DNA of 64,000 bases, taken from contig NW_026946672.1 in assembly GCF_035222485.1 (NCBI RefSeq), positions 248,001 through 312,000 of the forward strand, in the 5' to 3' direction. Shown here piece by piece: positions 42,843 to 52,256 of this stretch. This stretch comes from Podospora pseudoanserina. Lineage: Eukaryota > Ascomycota > Sordariomycetes > Sordariales > Podosporaceae. How positions within the stretch are numbered: the stretch's first letter is position 1; every line of letters begins with the position of its first letter. A model generated the notes under the pieces. It saw nothing but the letters and a program-made list of their open reading frames with translations. It made no database searches and had not been told where the DNA came from. Made by a program: the position numbers and the translations under genes.

Positions 42843-44537
42843 ATGATGGCTGATACTATCGAGCCCGTGGCTCGCCCACCGCCACCACCCAACTTCAAAA
42901 CACTTGCTGAGATTCAGCAAGAGGCAGAGTCACCAACACCAGCACCTTTCATCCGCCTGATACAATCTCCTGTTCCCCAAAGCGGCGACATACCAGCCGC
43001 CACCTTCAGAGTACCTTGTCCAACACTCCTCCGACCGAGTAAAGATCCAGCCCGCAAAATCCATCCAGTTTTTGAAGCAAAACTCCGAAACAACATGCTG
43101 CCCGCTTTGGGCTTTGTCGAGCTGGCCAACGCAGGCGACGTCGCCGCCAACGTGTACAACTCGACACCAATACCTATTACCATTGTGATCTGCATGATTG
43201 CTGGTGGTACCGCCTGCTTCAGCCTGCTCTTCTTCCTCATATACGACGCGACTCGAAGCTGGAAAAACATCTGTGGACTCAGGGTTGAAAGGCGGTTTCT
43301 GCAAGACCTACAAAAGGCCGAGGACGAGCAGCAAGACTTGGAAAAGAGAAGTGCCGGCGCAGGCATTGCCCGTTCATTCTCTGGCTCCCATACCAGTGGT
43401 TCGAGCAAAGAAAAAAGAGCTGATGGCGCTGCAAGGGACTGGGGCAGAACCCTGGCTTGCTTTCTCCATATTAACAACCAGGACCTCCGTTCCGAAATTG
43501 TCTACCGCTTCGGCATGGACATTGTCATCGGCGTCGGTATACTGCTGGTCAGTGCTGGCACCTGGATGGCCACCCGGGGCGAAGACCCCTATCTTTTTGA
43601 TCTCTCTAACCTCCTCACTGGCTTCCTCGGCAACTCCCCACTCGCCTTTTACGCAGTCATCAACATGCTCTGGGCAGTCTACCTCGACAACGACCAACGC
43701 AAGAAAACACGCATGGTCGCCTCGTCTCTCTATTCCGACTTTCCCCCAGGACGTTCCTATGTAGGCGACCGCCTCGAACACATGGTCTCCACCAGAGCCA
43801 ACTACCTGCGCATCCACTTCCTGCTCAACGGGCTACCCGGTCTGATAGCAGGCGCCATGTCCCTCGCTGCGGCAACGCAGTGGTGGGCTTATGTAGTGCT
43901 GATCCCTTGCATCGTCAACTCGGTCATGGCCAACCGGCTGTGGCGGCACAAAATCGGCTATGACCGGCCGTTCTTGACCAACATCGATCTAAAACCCCTC
44001 AGCCGGGACGAGCTGCTTGAATCCCTACTCTTGGTGGATAGCCGTCGGCAGAATTTGGCCGCGACGAGGTGGGCGGCGATCACGATGCCGTTTTGTCCGT
44101 TACTGCAGTACATTGTTCAGTTCAACCTCTTTGAGCAGTTTTGTCTCCGACTGCTGTCAAAGAACCCCGACATAACCAGACGTTACTTCCAGGGTGATGT
44201 CGAAAATGAGCTGGGCGGGGGGACGGCAACGGTGACGATTGACGCGTACCAAGTGTTGAAACTGGCTGAACTCGAGCCATGTACAAGAGATGTAGTCACC
44301 CAGGCCGCAAGGGACACAATCTGGTTTGATGCGAAACGTGGATTGGAGTCGAGGGAGAGGTGGCTGATTGAGATTCTGGAGGTGTACCTCGTGCTGGGGG
44401 CGGTTGAGAATGATGGAGGCCGTGATACGCGGCCTTCAGCATCGTCGTTTACAGAGAAGAAGTCGGGGTCTGTCAACTCGCTGTCTGAACAGGAAGACGT
44501 CAATGAGAAGCTTGAGATCAGTTTCAGCAGAGAGTAA
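42843..44537 (+). CDS. Polytopic fungal membrane protein of unknown function
   Basis: Single exon, 564 residues. A Pro-rich cytosolic start (VARPPPPPNF) precedes a first transmembrane segment near 108-132 (ITIVICMIAGGTACFSLLFFLIY). A charged Ser-rich loop follows, then hydrophobic segments near 225-245 (IVIGVGILLVSAGTW), 255-285 (LSNLLTGFLGNSPLAFYAVINMLWAVYL) and 325-360 (LLNGLPGLIAGAMSL and QWWAYVVLIPCIVNSVM). The last 200 residues are soluble. No transporter or enzyme motif is visible. The frame has normal coding character from start to stop and no intron signals, so the gene is secure although the function is not. The C-terminus is acidic and Ser-rich. Confidence 0.8.
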   Translation: MMADTIEPVARPPPPPNFKTLAEIQQEAESPTPAPFIRLIQSPVPQSGDIPAATFRVPCPTLLRPSKDPARKIHPVFEAKLRNNMLPALGFVELANAGDVAANVYNSTPIPITIVICMIAGGTACFSLLFFLIYDATRSWKNICGLRVERRFLQDLQKAEDEQQDLEKRSAGAGIARSFSGSHTSGSSKEKRADGAARDWGRTLACFLHINNQDLRSEIVYRFGMDIVIGVGILLVSAGTWMATRGEDPYLFDLSNLLTGFLGNSPLAFYAVINMLWAVYLDNDQRKKTRMVASSLYSDFPPGRSYVGDRLEHMVSTRANYLRIHFLLNGLPGLIAGAMSLAAATQWWAYVVLIPCIVNSVMANRLWRHKIGYDRPFLTNIDLKPLSRDELLESLLLVDSRRQNLAATRWAAITMPFCPLLQYIVQFNLFEQFCLRLLSKNPDITRRYFQGDVENELGGGTATVTIDAYQVLKLAELEPCTRDVVTQAARDTIWFDAKRGLESRERWLIEILEVYLVLGAVENDGGRDTRPSASSFTEKKSGSVNSLSEQEDVNEKLEISFSRE

Positions 44538-44770
44538 TGGAAAACGAAACCGAACAAACACATGCTACGAATTCCTACAAGAGGTTATGTCAGTCGGCGT
44601 ATTCCAGCGTATCTGTTACTTACGGTCCTGGTGTGGGTGGAATCTAGTCTCACACAATTCGGAACACGCCGGTCTCGATGTTGGTAAAGGCAACGCAGCT
44701 TCCCGTTTCTCGTTCGTATTTTCCCGCTACATCTCCCACGGTTCACCAAGCCATTGCACAACCCTCGCCC

Positions 44771-45455
44771 TCAGAGCTCCTTCTTCTCGGACCCATTTTT
44801 CACCACCTCGCTGTAGGTTGGCTCGTCTTCAGTCTCAGCACCAGCAAGCCCATCAATGATCTCCTTCCCAAACCCATAGATAAACTGCGTCGCCGGAAAA
44901 ACAAGCCACAGCCCACTGCCAGTTTCGTTAGTATACACACCCTCAATCTCCAGCCACCAGTCACAAACACAAAAAGCAAACTTACTTCGGCACCACCCAA
45001 AGAACCACCAGCCTAAAGAGATCGTTCTGCCCAATATTCTCATACCCCGAACAAATCTCATTCAGCCAATACAGCACAGTCTTGCTCTCGGTCATAACCC
45101 CGGCCGCAAAACCAGTCAACACCGCCGCCGCCGCCCTTTTCCCCCTAATCTTCCCAGTAACCTGATCTTTACTCGTCCACCAAATCCAAGCATACACGAG
45201 GTACATGGCCGTCTCGATGGCGTTCATCCAGCTCTGTGCAGCCGGGAACCCAGACCCGGCGTGCCACTGCTTCCAGCCGTAGTTGCCGTCCACCTCGCCG
45301 TAGAGCGCGTAGGGTACCCAGAAGGGCGAGTGTATGGACCCGCCAGGCATTGTGTGAGGCCGGAATATGACATAAAAAAAGTCCCAGGTCACGGCGGGGA
45401 GGGAGAAAGCGAGCCACAAGAGGGTCAGCTGGGTTGGGGTGTGGGTAAATGTCAT
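44771..45455 (-). CDS. EXPERA-like membrane protein, 204 residues
   Basis: Exons 45455-44986 and 44915-44771 (70-nt intron with ACTAAC branch) give 204 residues. The ATG at 45455 (MTFTHTPTQL) is the first in frame; earlier codons would need a TTG start. Four hydrophobic segments with conserved-looking polar residues inside them (AVTWDFFYVIFRPHTMPGG, FWVPYALYGEVD, WMNAIETAMYLVYAWIWW and GLWLVFPATQFIYGFG) resemble the EXPERA fold of emopamil-binding and TMEM97-like proteins, which bind sterols or related ligands in the endoplasmic reticulum. The match is by layout only. Convergent with the preceding gene, 233 bases between stop codons. Confidence 0.72.
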
Positions 45456-46080
45456 TTTTTGCAGTTGTTGGTATGCAATATGGTATCTCCGTGGGGGCGA
45501 TTGAGAATTGACAACGAGGACAGCAATGTTGATGAGAATAAATATTAAAGGGTGAAGATGGAACAACAGCAAGAGGGAGTGGACATGCCAGCTTACTTAG
45601 CCCATCTCATCTATTCCGCTTCTATGACATCGGATGACTTGCGTTGCCGTGATGTGTGAAGCATGAAACATGCCGAAAATGAGGGGCTGTCCAACCAGCA
45701 GCCAGTCTTGTTGGTCAACAGGCACGTCCGTGACCAAAAGAGCCCAGACAAGACATCGATAATATGGAACTTGTGATGCTATTGGTCCGCCAAGAATGTA
45801 ACTCAACCTCGTCTTTTTGAACACGGGGGTGGGATTGGCTGATGTCACAGACGCCCCTGGTTCAAAAGTTCCCGAGGCCAAGAGAGCATCTTTAATTGAC
45901 TGATCGTGGAGATGGTTGCGCATCCCAACATGTCATAATCGTCCACCCTTCCAACAAGATATGTATGATAGCAACTTCCAATCCGGGTGATATCAATACT
46001 CGATTCCTTCCTCACGCCCGCCCTTCGAGATCCTAACCATGCCCGCCAAACCTTGCTAGCAGTGGCCCAAAACCTCGAAC
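45456..46080. other. Intergenic, promoter of the EXPERA-like gene
   Basis: 625 bases upstream of the EXPERA-like start. A 108-codon ATG frame on the minus strand (45923-45597) lacks any motif and falls where the promoter is expected, so I do not call it. Confidence 0.45.
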
Positions 46081-46693
46081 TCAGAGCGCCAAAGCCAGGA
46101 GAAAGCCAACCGCCATTGCCTTGAGGCTTCTAGACACAGGGTCAGCAAATCTGCTCAAGCCATAGGGATATGGGCACGTACCGGCCAAAAAGCCCATTCG
46201 TGTCAGCAGCTTGATTTGTCGAATTGGTCGTCGTGGGGGCAGACTGGGTAGCTGTTGATACCTCTGGAGAGCCTGTGCCTGTTGCAGCCGACGATGTCGC
46301 AGAATCTTGAGAAGTGGCAGACAAAGTCAAGTTCGAGTTGGCCGTAGGAGCGGTCAAGTTGGATACCACGCTCGTGATGTTGGCAAGGATAGAGCTTGTG
46401 AGTTCCGACAGTTGGGACGCGTCAATGGGTGGCAAGGTGACCTCCAAATCGCCAAGGCTGTTCCCGGGCGTGAAGGTGACGGTGGCCTGAGGTGGCTTCT
46501 GCTGGTTGCTGTACACTGTGACGGTGCTGAGGCCGACAGTGGTGAGCTGAGCCAGCTGCTGGGTCCCGTTGGTCAACCCGTTGCCAACGATCACGGTGGC
46601 TGTTGTCGCGGCCACAGTGACGAGGGACACGTTGTCGGCCCTGGCGAGAGCGGCGGCGAGCAGGGCTCCGTGAAGAAGCATTGTCGGGAACAT
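46081..46693 (-). CDS. GPI-anchored Ser/Thr-rich cell-surface protein
   Basis: Exons 46693-46182 and 46129-46081 (52-nt intron, GTACGT donor) give 186 residues. A signal peptide (about 1-19, MLLHGALLAAALARA) is followed by a short beta-rich region (VTVAATTATVIVGNGL, STVTVYSNQQKPPQATVTF). A Ser/Thr/Ala-rich stalk follows with five or so N-glycosylation sequons. The 49-nt last exon supplies a GPI-attachment signal: NGLFGRSLKA, then the hydrophobic end MAVGFLLALAL. Reading through the intron would replace this with a hydrophilic end, so splicing is needed for anchoring. No enzymatic domain; probably a structural wall protein. Confidence 0.82.
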
Positions 46694-47539
46694 CTTGAGA
46701 GGGCCGATGGTGAGAAGGCCGTGATGCGTATTTGTCGGCCGAAGGACGAGGCAGATGGGATACTAGCTGAATCGGAATGTTGAGAGACAAGTTGGAATAG
46801 CGGCTCGATGTATTCATTTGGTTGTGGAGAGGAATCTTGCAACACGGGGGAGAAGACAGGATCGGGGAGAAGCCTTCCACATTCAGCTTCCCAACCAAAT
46901 TCCGCCCAAGTCACCCGGATGCAGGACCGCAGAGTGGGAGGCACCTTCCTCATCAAAGGCAACTGAAGGCAGCAGCCTGGCAATGGCATCATCCACCCTG
47001 TTTCCAGCTGCGCCCAAGTACCTAACAAACCAACGGGAAGCTCCGAACCCCGTCCATGATCACTCTGCGGACTGGCTGTGGCAGAAGAGAGAGAACATGA
47101 TGGCCTTGTGCTTGTTTGACGACAGGGACGACAAGTGGACGACCACATTTGGATATTCCCCGCGAACAGGAGGTGGTCGTGGGTGACCGCAGGCTCCTTC
47201 CTGAACACACCGTGGGGCTCGGGGGTCGGTGACGGGAGTTGATGGAGTCTTGTCGAATTTGTACGAGCATGTTCAGTCGAGACTTCCTGACTGGCCAGCT
47301 CAGGTGCCAGTGGCGGGCCTGAATAGTGGAAGTTGCTTGCTTGATGCTGTGGCAGGAGCGGTGGGCGATATGTAGGTAGGTACCTCAACTCTGAGCAATT
47401 CTCAGCTGCATAACTGAGAGCAGAACCACGGCACTGTGAGATAAACTTGAAGGAAATTGGTATCATGATGTACAAAAATGCTCGGTGTATACAAAATGTA
47501 ACTGACATGGCCCATCAACCGCCCCTTGACTATACCTCT
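46694..47539. other. Intergenic, promoter of the GPI-anchored protein
   Basis: 846 bases. GTAGGTAGGTACCT at 47372-47385 repeats the tract at 7682-7695. A long minus-strand frame through 46591-47508 overlaps the GPI gene's start in another frame and begins at a non-ATG codon. Confidence 0.5.
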
Positions 47540-48287
47540 TTACAGCAAAGCAGCGCCGACGAGAAGCATCACGCCTGTGAGAGCGAAGCTTCCAAACGAT
47601 ACCCTCTCGCCCATCATTGGTGCGGCGGCACTGGGTTGTGAGGTGGTCGCCGCCGGAGTCGGCGCCGTGGTTTCCGACCCGCTGGACCCCGAATTGGACG
47701 ATGAGCCAACGAGCGCCGACAGTGTGTCATCCGGCTGGAAGGATGCCGTGACGGCGCTGCCATTGACACAAGAGCCGCCGGGGGCTGGCGCGGAACCAGA
47801 CACGAAGTTGACAGCGGCGCACTGTTCCCTGTGTTAGCGTATCGAGATACCGGGACATGTCGGGGAATTTGGCACATACCGCGTATAGAATGCCATCGCC
47901 AGCATTGCCGCTGATGCCTAGAAACCCCTTCTTCCCAGCCCACTCGCCGGGCACTGTCACAACAGGCTCGCAGAAGTTACCACGTCCAGTTTGTTGCACA
48001 ATGGGGAACAGCTGCTCCCAGTCGCCGCCGGCTTTGGGGTCAAGGGTACCACGGATCAACCAATTGCCTTGAGCATGCCCATTGAATAGTTGTACGTAGT
48101 CGCCTTCGACGTGGAAATCGGTCGCCGTGTTTTGATCAATGTCGGCATTGGCACCACCGCATGGTGCCGTGGCCTGCGAGCTGCTCTCAGCCGTCAGAGG
48201 GGAGGGATGTTGAAGCTCGAAGTGGGCATTGGCCGTTGTCGACAGGAGAAGGAGGCCGGCAGCGAGAACGGATCTGAGAGACGCCAT
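47540..48287 (-). CDS. BIM1-like (X325) copper-binding GPI-anchored protein
   Basis: Exons 48287-47880 and 47821-47540 (58-nt intron) give 229 residues from the ATG at 48287. The signal peptide ends ANA, placing His22 as the mature N-terminus ([10 protein letters not shown]). This is the feature of the LPMO-like X325/BIM1 family, where the N-terminal amine and His form a copper brace. Further family hallmarks are [37 protein letters not shown] and CAAVNFVSG, the last joined across the intron. A Ser/Thr/Ala stalk and a hydrophobic C-terminus ([18 protein letters not shown]) make a GPI signal. In Cryptococcus, BIM1 assists copper uptake with CTR1; these proteins lack polysaccharide oxidation. 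It is divergent from the ferric reductase gene. Confidence 0.9.
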
Positions 48288-48881
48288 GTTATCGTAATGA
48301 GAGACTGAAGAGTAAGGTGGAACAGGAGGAGCAGACAACAAAACAAAGGCAACGGGGCCAGGGAAAGTTTAAAGGAATTGAGGCGGAGTTCCCCTTCGAG
48401 CTCCAACAGGGGGGAGCTTAAAGAGGGACAGTGCCGAGTCGCGAGACAGGGACCAGATGGTTGTATGGGTACGTACCTTTCTTGATCCACTTGGCGATAT
48501 CTGCTATCAACCATCAACTTGACATGCGTTTCTACTTCCTATTGCATCCCATGTAGTCACGCCAATAACTCTGCCCGACAAACAAGAACTAGCCAATTGA
48601 CGTCGACAGCAAGCTCTCTTATTCGCGATATCTCGGGAAGCATTTCATGCCGTAACACATTGATGTTACGGTTGAGAAACCGGGATCCTGGGTCGCAGTG
48701 ACATAAGACCAGCACCGGCAGGCTCGGCACCGCCTATGTATGTGACCTGAGCCTCTACGAAGAGGTATCTATTTAGAATCGGCCTCGCGTTGAGATGCTC
48801 GACATCGCTACATCAGGTCTCGATGTCAGTGGGAGCTGCTTGTCACCATCTGTCAAGCTTTCCGCCCAGATGTTGCGGAGC

Positions 48882-48890
48882 TTATCAGAA
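48882..48890 (-). promoter_or_regulatory. Iron-type GATA site (TTCTGATAA)
   Basis: On the minus strand TTCTGATAA matches ATCWGATAA at 8 of 9 positions. It is 595 bases upstream of the BIM1-like ATG. Confidence 0.35.
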
Positions 48891-48912
48891 CGACATCAGG
48901 TAACTGATTTCC

Positions 48913-48921
48913 ACCAGATAA
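48913..48921 (+). promoter_or_regulatory. Iron-type GATA site (ACCAGATAA)
   Basis: ACCAGATAA matches ATCWGATAA at 8 of 9 positions and lies 22 bases from, and opposite to, the site at 48882-48890. The pair forms an inverted arrangement. Confidence 0.35.
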
Positions 48922-49208
48922 TCTCAGACAAGTCGCCTCACCACCATACCTATCTCTGGGCCGTGGCATGGAGGGTTTCCCAACACATCCCAATGTTTTC
49001 TACTTAGGTATGCTTCCAGATCATCGTGTGGAGTGAGTGTACCTACTCACATATTTGAAGAAGTGAAGCATGTCGTCAGCAGTTGTGTGGGGTAGATGCA
49101 TCTTGTGCATGAATAACGGCGCCAAACCGCAAATGGAAGCTGCCAGGGTCTTTGTGTGCGGGTGGTCTTTCCCCAGAGGGGCATAGCCTGGCGCGGGGCG
49201 AGGGGGTT

Positions 49209-49216
49209 TGAGCAAA
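49209..49216 (-). promoter_or_regulatory. Mac1/Cuf1-type copper box TTTGCTCA
   Basis: The plus strand reads TGAGCAAA within GTTTGAGCAAATTC; the minus strand is TTTGCTCA, the yeast Mac1 recognition sequence. A single 8-base match in 1.66 kb can arise by chance. Confidence 0.3.
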
Positions 49217-49949
49217 TTCTGGGCCGCTAACGATCTGATTTCTGGCAACGCCGCATCCTCATGCGCACGACAATGTCCTCTAGCCAGTGACAACTTGCTC
49301 TGCCCGTCTCAGCTTCCCTGCTGGGTGAGGATGCTGCGGCTTCACAATGATCGCAAATGATGGAACTGTGTCTGTGGTGTACGACCTTTTCCATGCCCTG
49401 TTTGCCTATGGGGGCGGTGTCCGTCGGCTTGTGTGGGACTATGGGACACCTACACGGCAGGCGGATCTCAAATGGCTGGCATTTAGCCACCAGGGACCGG
49501 TGACTATCAGGGCCATCATCATTCGATGCTATTCTTCTTGTTTGGTGACTTTTTTTATCCGTTGTTAATGAAATCGCATCAAGATTATTGACCCGGCAAT
49601 CCACCCCGCCGGTACTGCTGCTGAAGTTGCACTGCGCTACTGTGTTCCATCCACTCTCGCTCACTGCTCGCCTCGCTGGCCATCTGGGTCCAGATTTTCC
49701 AGATCCCCGGAGCCTCCTTGTTTTCTGTCATTTGCCGCCAGGCAGGAACCTCACCCGGCGTTTCCTCGCGACATTTTTTGTCCTGCGGACCCATTCATCA
49801 CAGGAGACTCACGCCAGGCTAGGAGACTGATTAATGGTGAAAAAGTCAGGGTATCACAACCTCGAGCCCGGTGAAGGGAAGAGTTGGCCGACATATAAGG
49901 GAGGGCTTTGCCGCCCATTTGGTGACGGCAACATCAAAAAGCTGTGGGA

Positions 49950-51930
49950 ATGGATCATGATCATGGCTCCCACGGGGGCGGTGGGACGGAAAACACGACC
50001 TACCCTGTTACAAACGAAGAACTGGCGCAGCGGTTCTGGTACATTGTCGCGGGGTTTGTGGGCGCGTTTCTGGTCTGCCGGGTTATAAACTGGTACAAGT
50101 TGGAAAGAAGGTTAGCGGTTATTCCTGACATTTCTATCAGAGCTGGACTCATGCTAACAAGGGGCACTTGTTCTCAGACTACGACGGCACACGTCGAGTT
50201 CCGTCCAATCTCCAACAAAACCGGACACGGCCTTTCTAGAGCTGTGGGCAACCTTTACGGCTGTGGTTCGTGAAGTTAGCTATCCCCAGCTGTATGTCCC
50301 AGCAAGGGGGTTTTCCTGGTTGACGCCGCCTCCAGGAGGCCGCGTCATTGTCCTGTTGGTATACTGGATCATCGTGATTTACATGGCCACCGATGGTGCC
50401 ATATTTCCAGATGTCTTTCATTGGGAACGCATTGGCTATCGCAATGCTTGGGTCACTATCACCCAGCTGCCGCTGCTCTATCTGCTTTCTTCCAAGTGCA
50501 ACGTTGTAGGCTTCATCACGGGTATCAGCCATGAGAGGCTCAACTGGCTGCACCGATGGGTGGCCCGCACCATGCTCGCCACAGGAGCTGTTCACGGCTT
50601 CTACTTTTATGCCGACTGGGCGCGTTCTGAGCTTGTCGACTATCAGATCAAGATGATGCCCATGATCAAGTATGGGTTCGGCGCCTGGGGTCTTTTGTTG
50701 TGGGCCTGTGTCTCCGGGCTGGCGCCATTGCGGCGGTTGTCCTATGAGTTCTTTGTCTTGCAACACATCGTCACTGCTGTCTTGTTGCTATGGTTGATAT
50801 ACGTCCACATTCCTGTCGACGCCAGATACAACCTGTGGTTTGCCATTGCGGCCCTCTGCTTCGACCGGTTTTGCCGAACAGTGATGTTGGTTTGGCAGAA
50901 CGTTAAGGCGTTGCCTGACAAGAAGAGATGCACGGGAGGACAACGGATTGGGCATCAAGCCCAGGTGCGTGCGGTTGGGGACTCGATCACGGTAGTTACC
51001 ATCAAGGATGTCCACTTCAAGTGGAGAGCTGGTCAGCATCTTTATCTTTGGATGCCCCGAGTTGGTATTGCCGAAGCTCACCCTTACACCATTGCCTGCG
51101 CCCATCAGCTCCCCGAGACTTGCATCTGCAACAGCATTCAACTTGTCGTTCGTAAACACGGTGGATTTTCCAAACGACTGCACGAATTAGCGACCAAGGC
51201 CCAGTTGGCTGGGAAGAAGGAGAGGCTGACAGCATTTGTCTCCGGGCCGTATGGAGCGCCACCGCGGTGGGACATTTACGAGACTATAGTACTCATCTCG
51301 GCTTCCACCGGTGCATCCTTTACGCTGCCCATTCTCGAAAGTGTGCTCCAACACAAGGGCACAAACTGTGTCAAGAGGATTGACTTCCTCCTGACCACCA
51401 AACAGGGCGAGGAGATTGACTTTTATGTGACGCGACTTCACGAGCTGATTGAGCATGCCAAAGGCACAGGCATCGAGCTCCACGTTCACATTGCCGTTAC
51501 CCAGGGGCCGACATCGTTCTCGGTCAGCCAAGATGGCGTGACTGCCGACAGCTCGTCTGGTTCCTCTACAGGAACCAACTTTGGACGAGGGAAGAAGGTG
51601 GCTGATGAGAAGATCACGAGCCAGGGACCATTATCCAGTCCCGGTGACATCGAACAAACAGCACGGGCGATTCCAGTGGAGCGGAAGAGGTCGAGCCACG
51701 CCAGTACGGACTCGCACGTATTTTACTCGAGTGTCCGACCAGACATCGAGGCCTACATCAGAGGACCTGTGGAGGCAACCGGGGGGGAGACCAGCGTCGT
51801 TGTATGTGGCGGCCCGAGTCTTGTTGCCAGGACAAGAAATTGCGTTGCGAGCCTATCGGATGAACGGGCGGTTCACAAGGGAACCGGGGCACAAGGGATA
51901 CAATTATTTGCTGAAGAGTACAGTTTCTAG
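49950..51930 (+). CDS. Ferric/cupric reductase of the FRE family
   Basis: Exons 49950-50110 and 50178-51930 (67-nt intron with CTAAC branch) give 637 residues. The start MDHDHGSHGGGG is His-rich and extracytoplasmic by topology. Transmembrane segments include WYIVAGFVGAFLVC, VIVLLVYWIIVIYMA and LLLWACVSGLAPL. Heme-ligand histidines lie in the paired helices around LHRWVARTMLATGAVHGF and FVLQHIVTAVLLLWLIYVH. The cytosolic half has an FAD-binding HPYTIA, an NADPH-binding SGPYG followed by ISASTGASFTLPIL, and a C-terminal VVVCGGPSLV. A Ser-rich insert (about 520-590) sits within the NAD domain. It reduces Fe(III) or Cu(II) at the plasma membrane for uptake. It is divergent from the BIM1-like copper-protein gene. 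Confidence 0.93.
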
Positions 51931-52256
51931 ATGAGGTAGATAGATAGATATCTTACATCTGGTCTCAAATGATACCAACATCCATCCCAACACCAACAAG
52001 CAAGGCTGTGCGACTCAGCCCTGGAGAAACTGAGAGTTCTTATTGGCTGTGAATTTGTAGTGGGGCGACTGCAAGGCGTGTTACGGAGTAAACATTTTTT
52101 TTTTTTTGGCTCGTCAGTTGGACTGGTTTCAGGCTGGCAGTCACCACCAGCGACTCAGCAGTTGTGAGTCAACGTTGGCCCACAGATGTGACTGATGGTC
52201 CGCCATAGGGTTGGTACCAGTTGAGAGAGGGTAAATCAACCTACAAAAAAGCACCC
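51931..52256. other. Intergenic, promoter of arginyl-tRNA synthetase
   Basis: 326 bases with a GATA microsatellite (TAGATAGATAGATA, about 51937-51950) and an 11-base T run near 52096. Confidence 0.5.

Larger units (their letters stand above)
48288..49949. promoter_or_regulatory. Shared divergent upstream region of BIM1-like and ferric reductase genes
   Basis: 1.66 kb with no supportable gene. It contains two 8-of-9 matches to ATCWGATAA (the fungal iron GATA-repressor site) and one exact TTTGCTCA copper box, annotated separately. Candidate frames here overlap and lack motifs. Confidence 0.5.

Noticed and set aside
45597-45923. 108-codon minus-strand frame with ATG
   Set aside because: Its composition is plausible, but it has no homology signal or splice structure and occupies the EXPERA-like gene's upstream region.
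46591-47508. 305-codon minus-strand frame
   Set aside because: Overlaps the GPI-protein start in a different frame and starts at a non-ATG codon.
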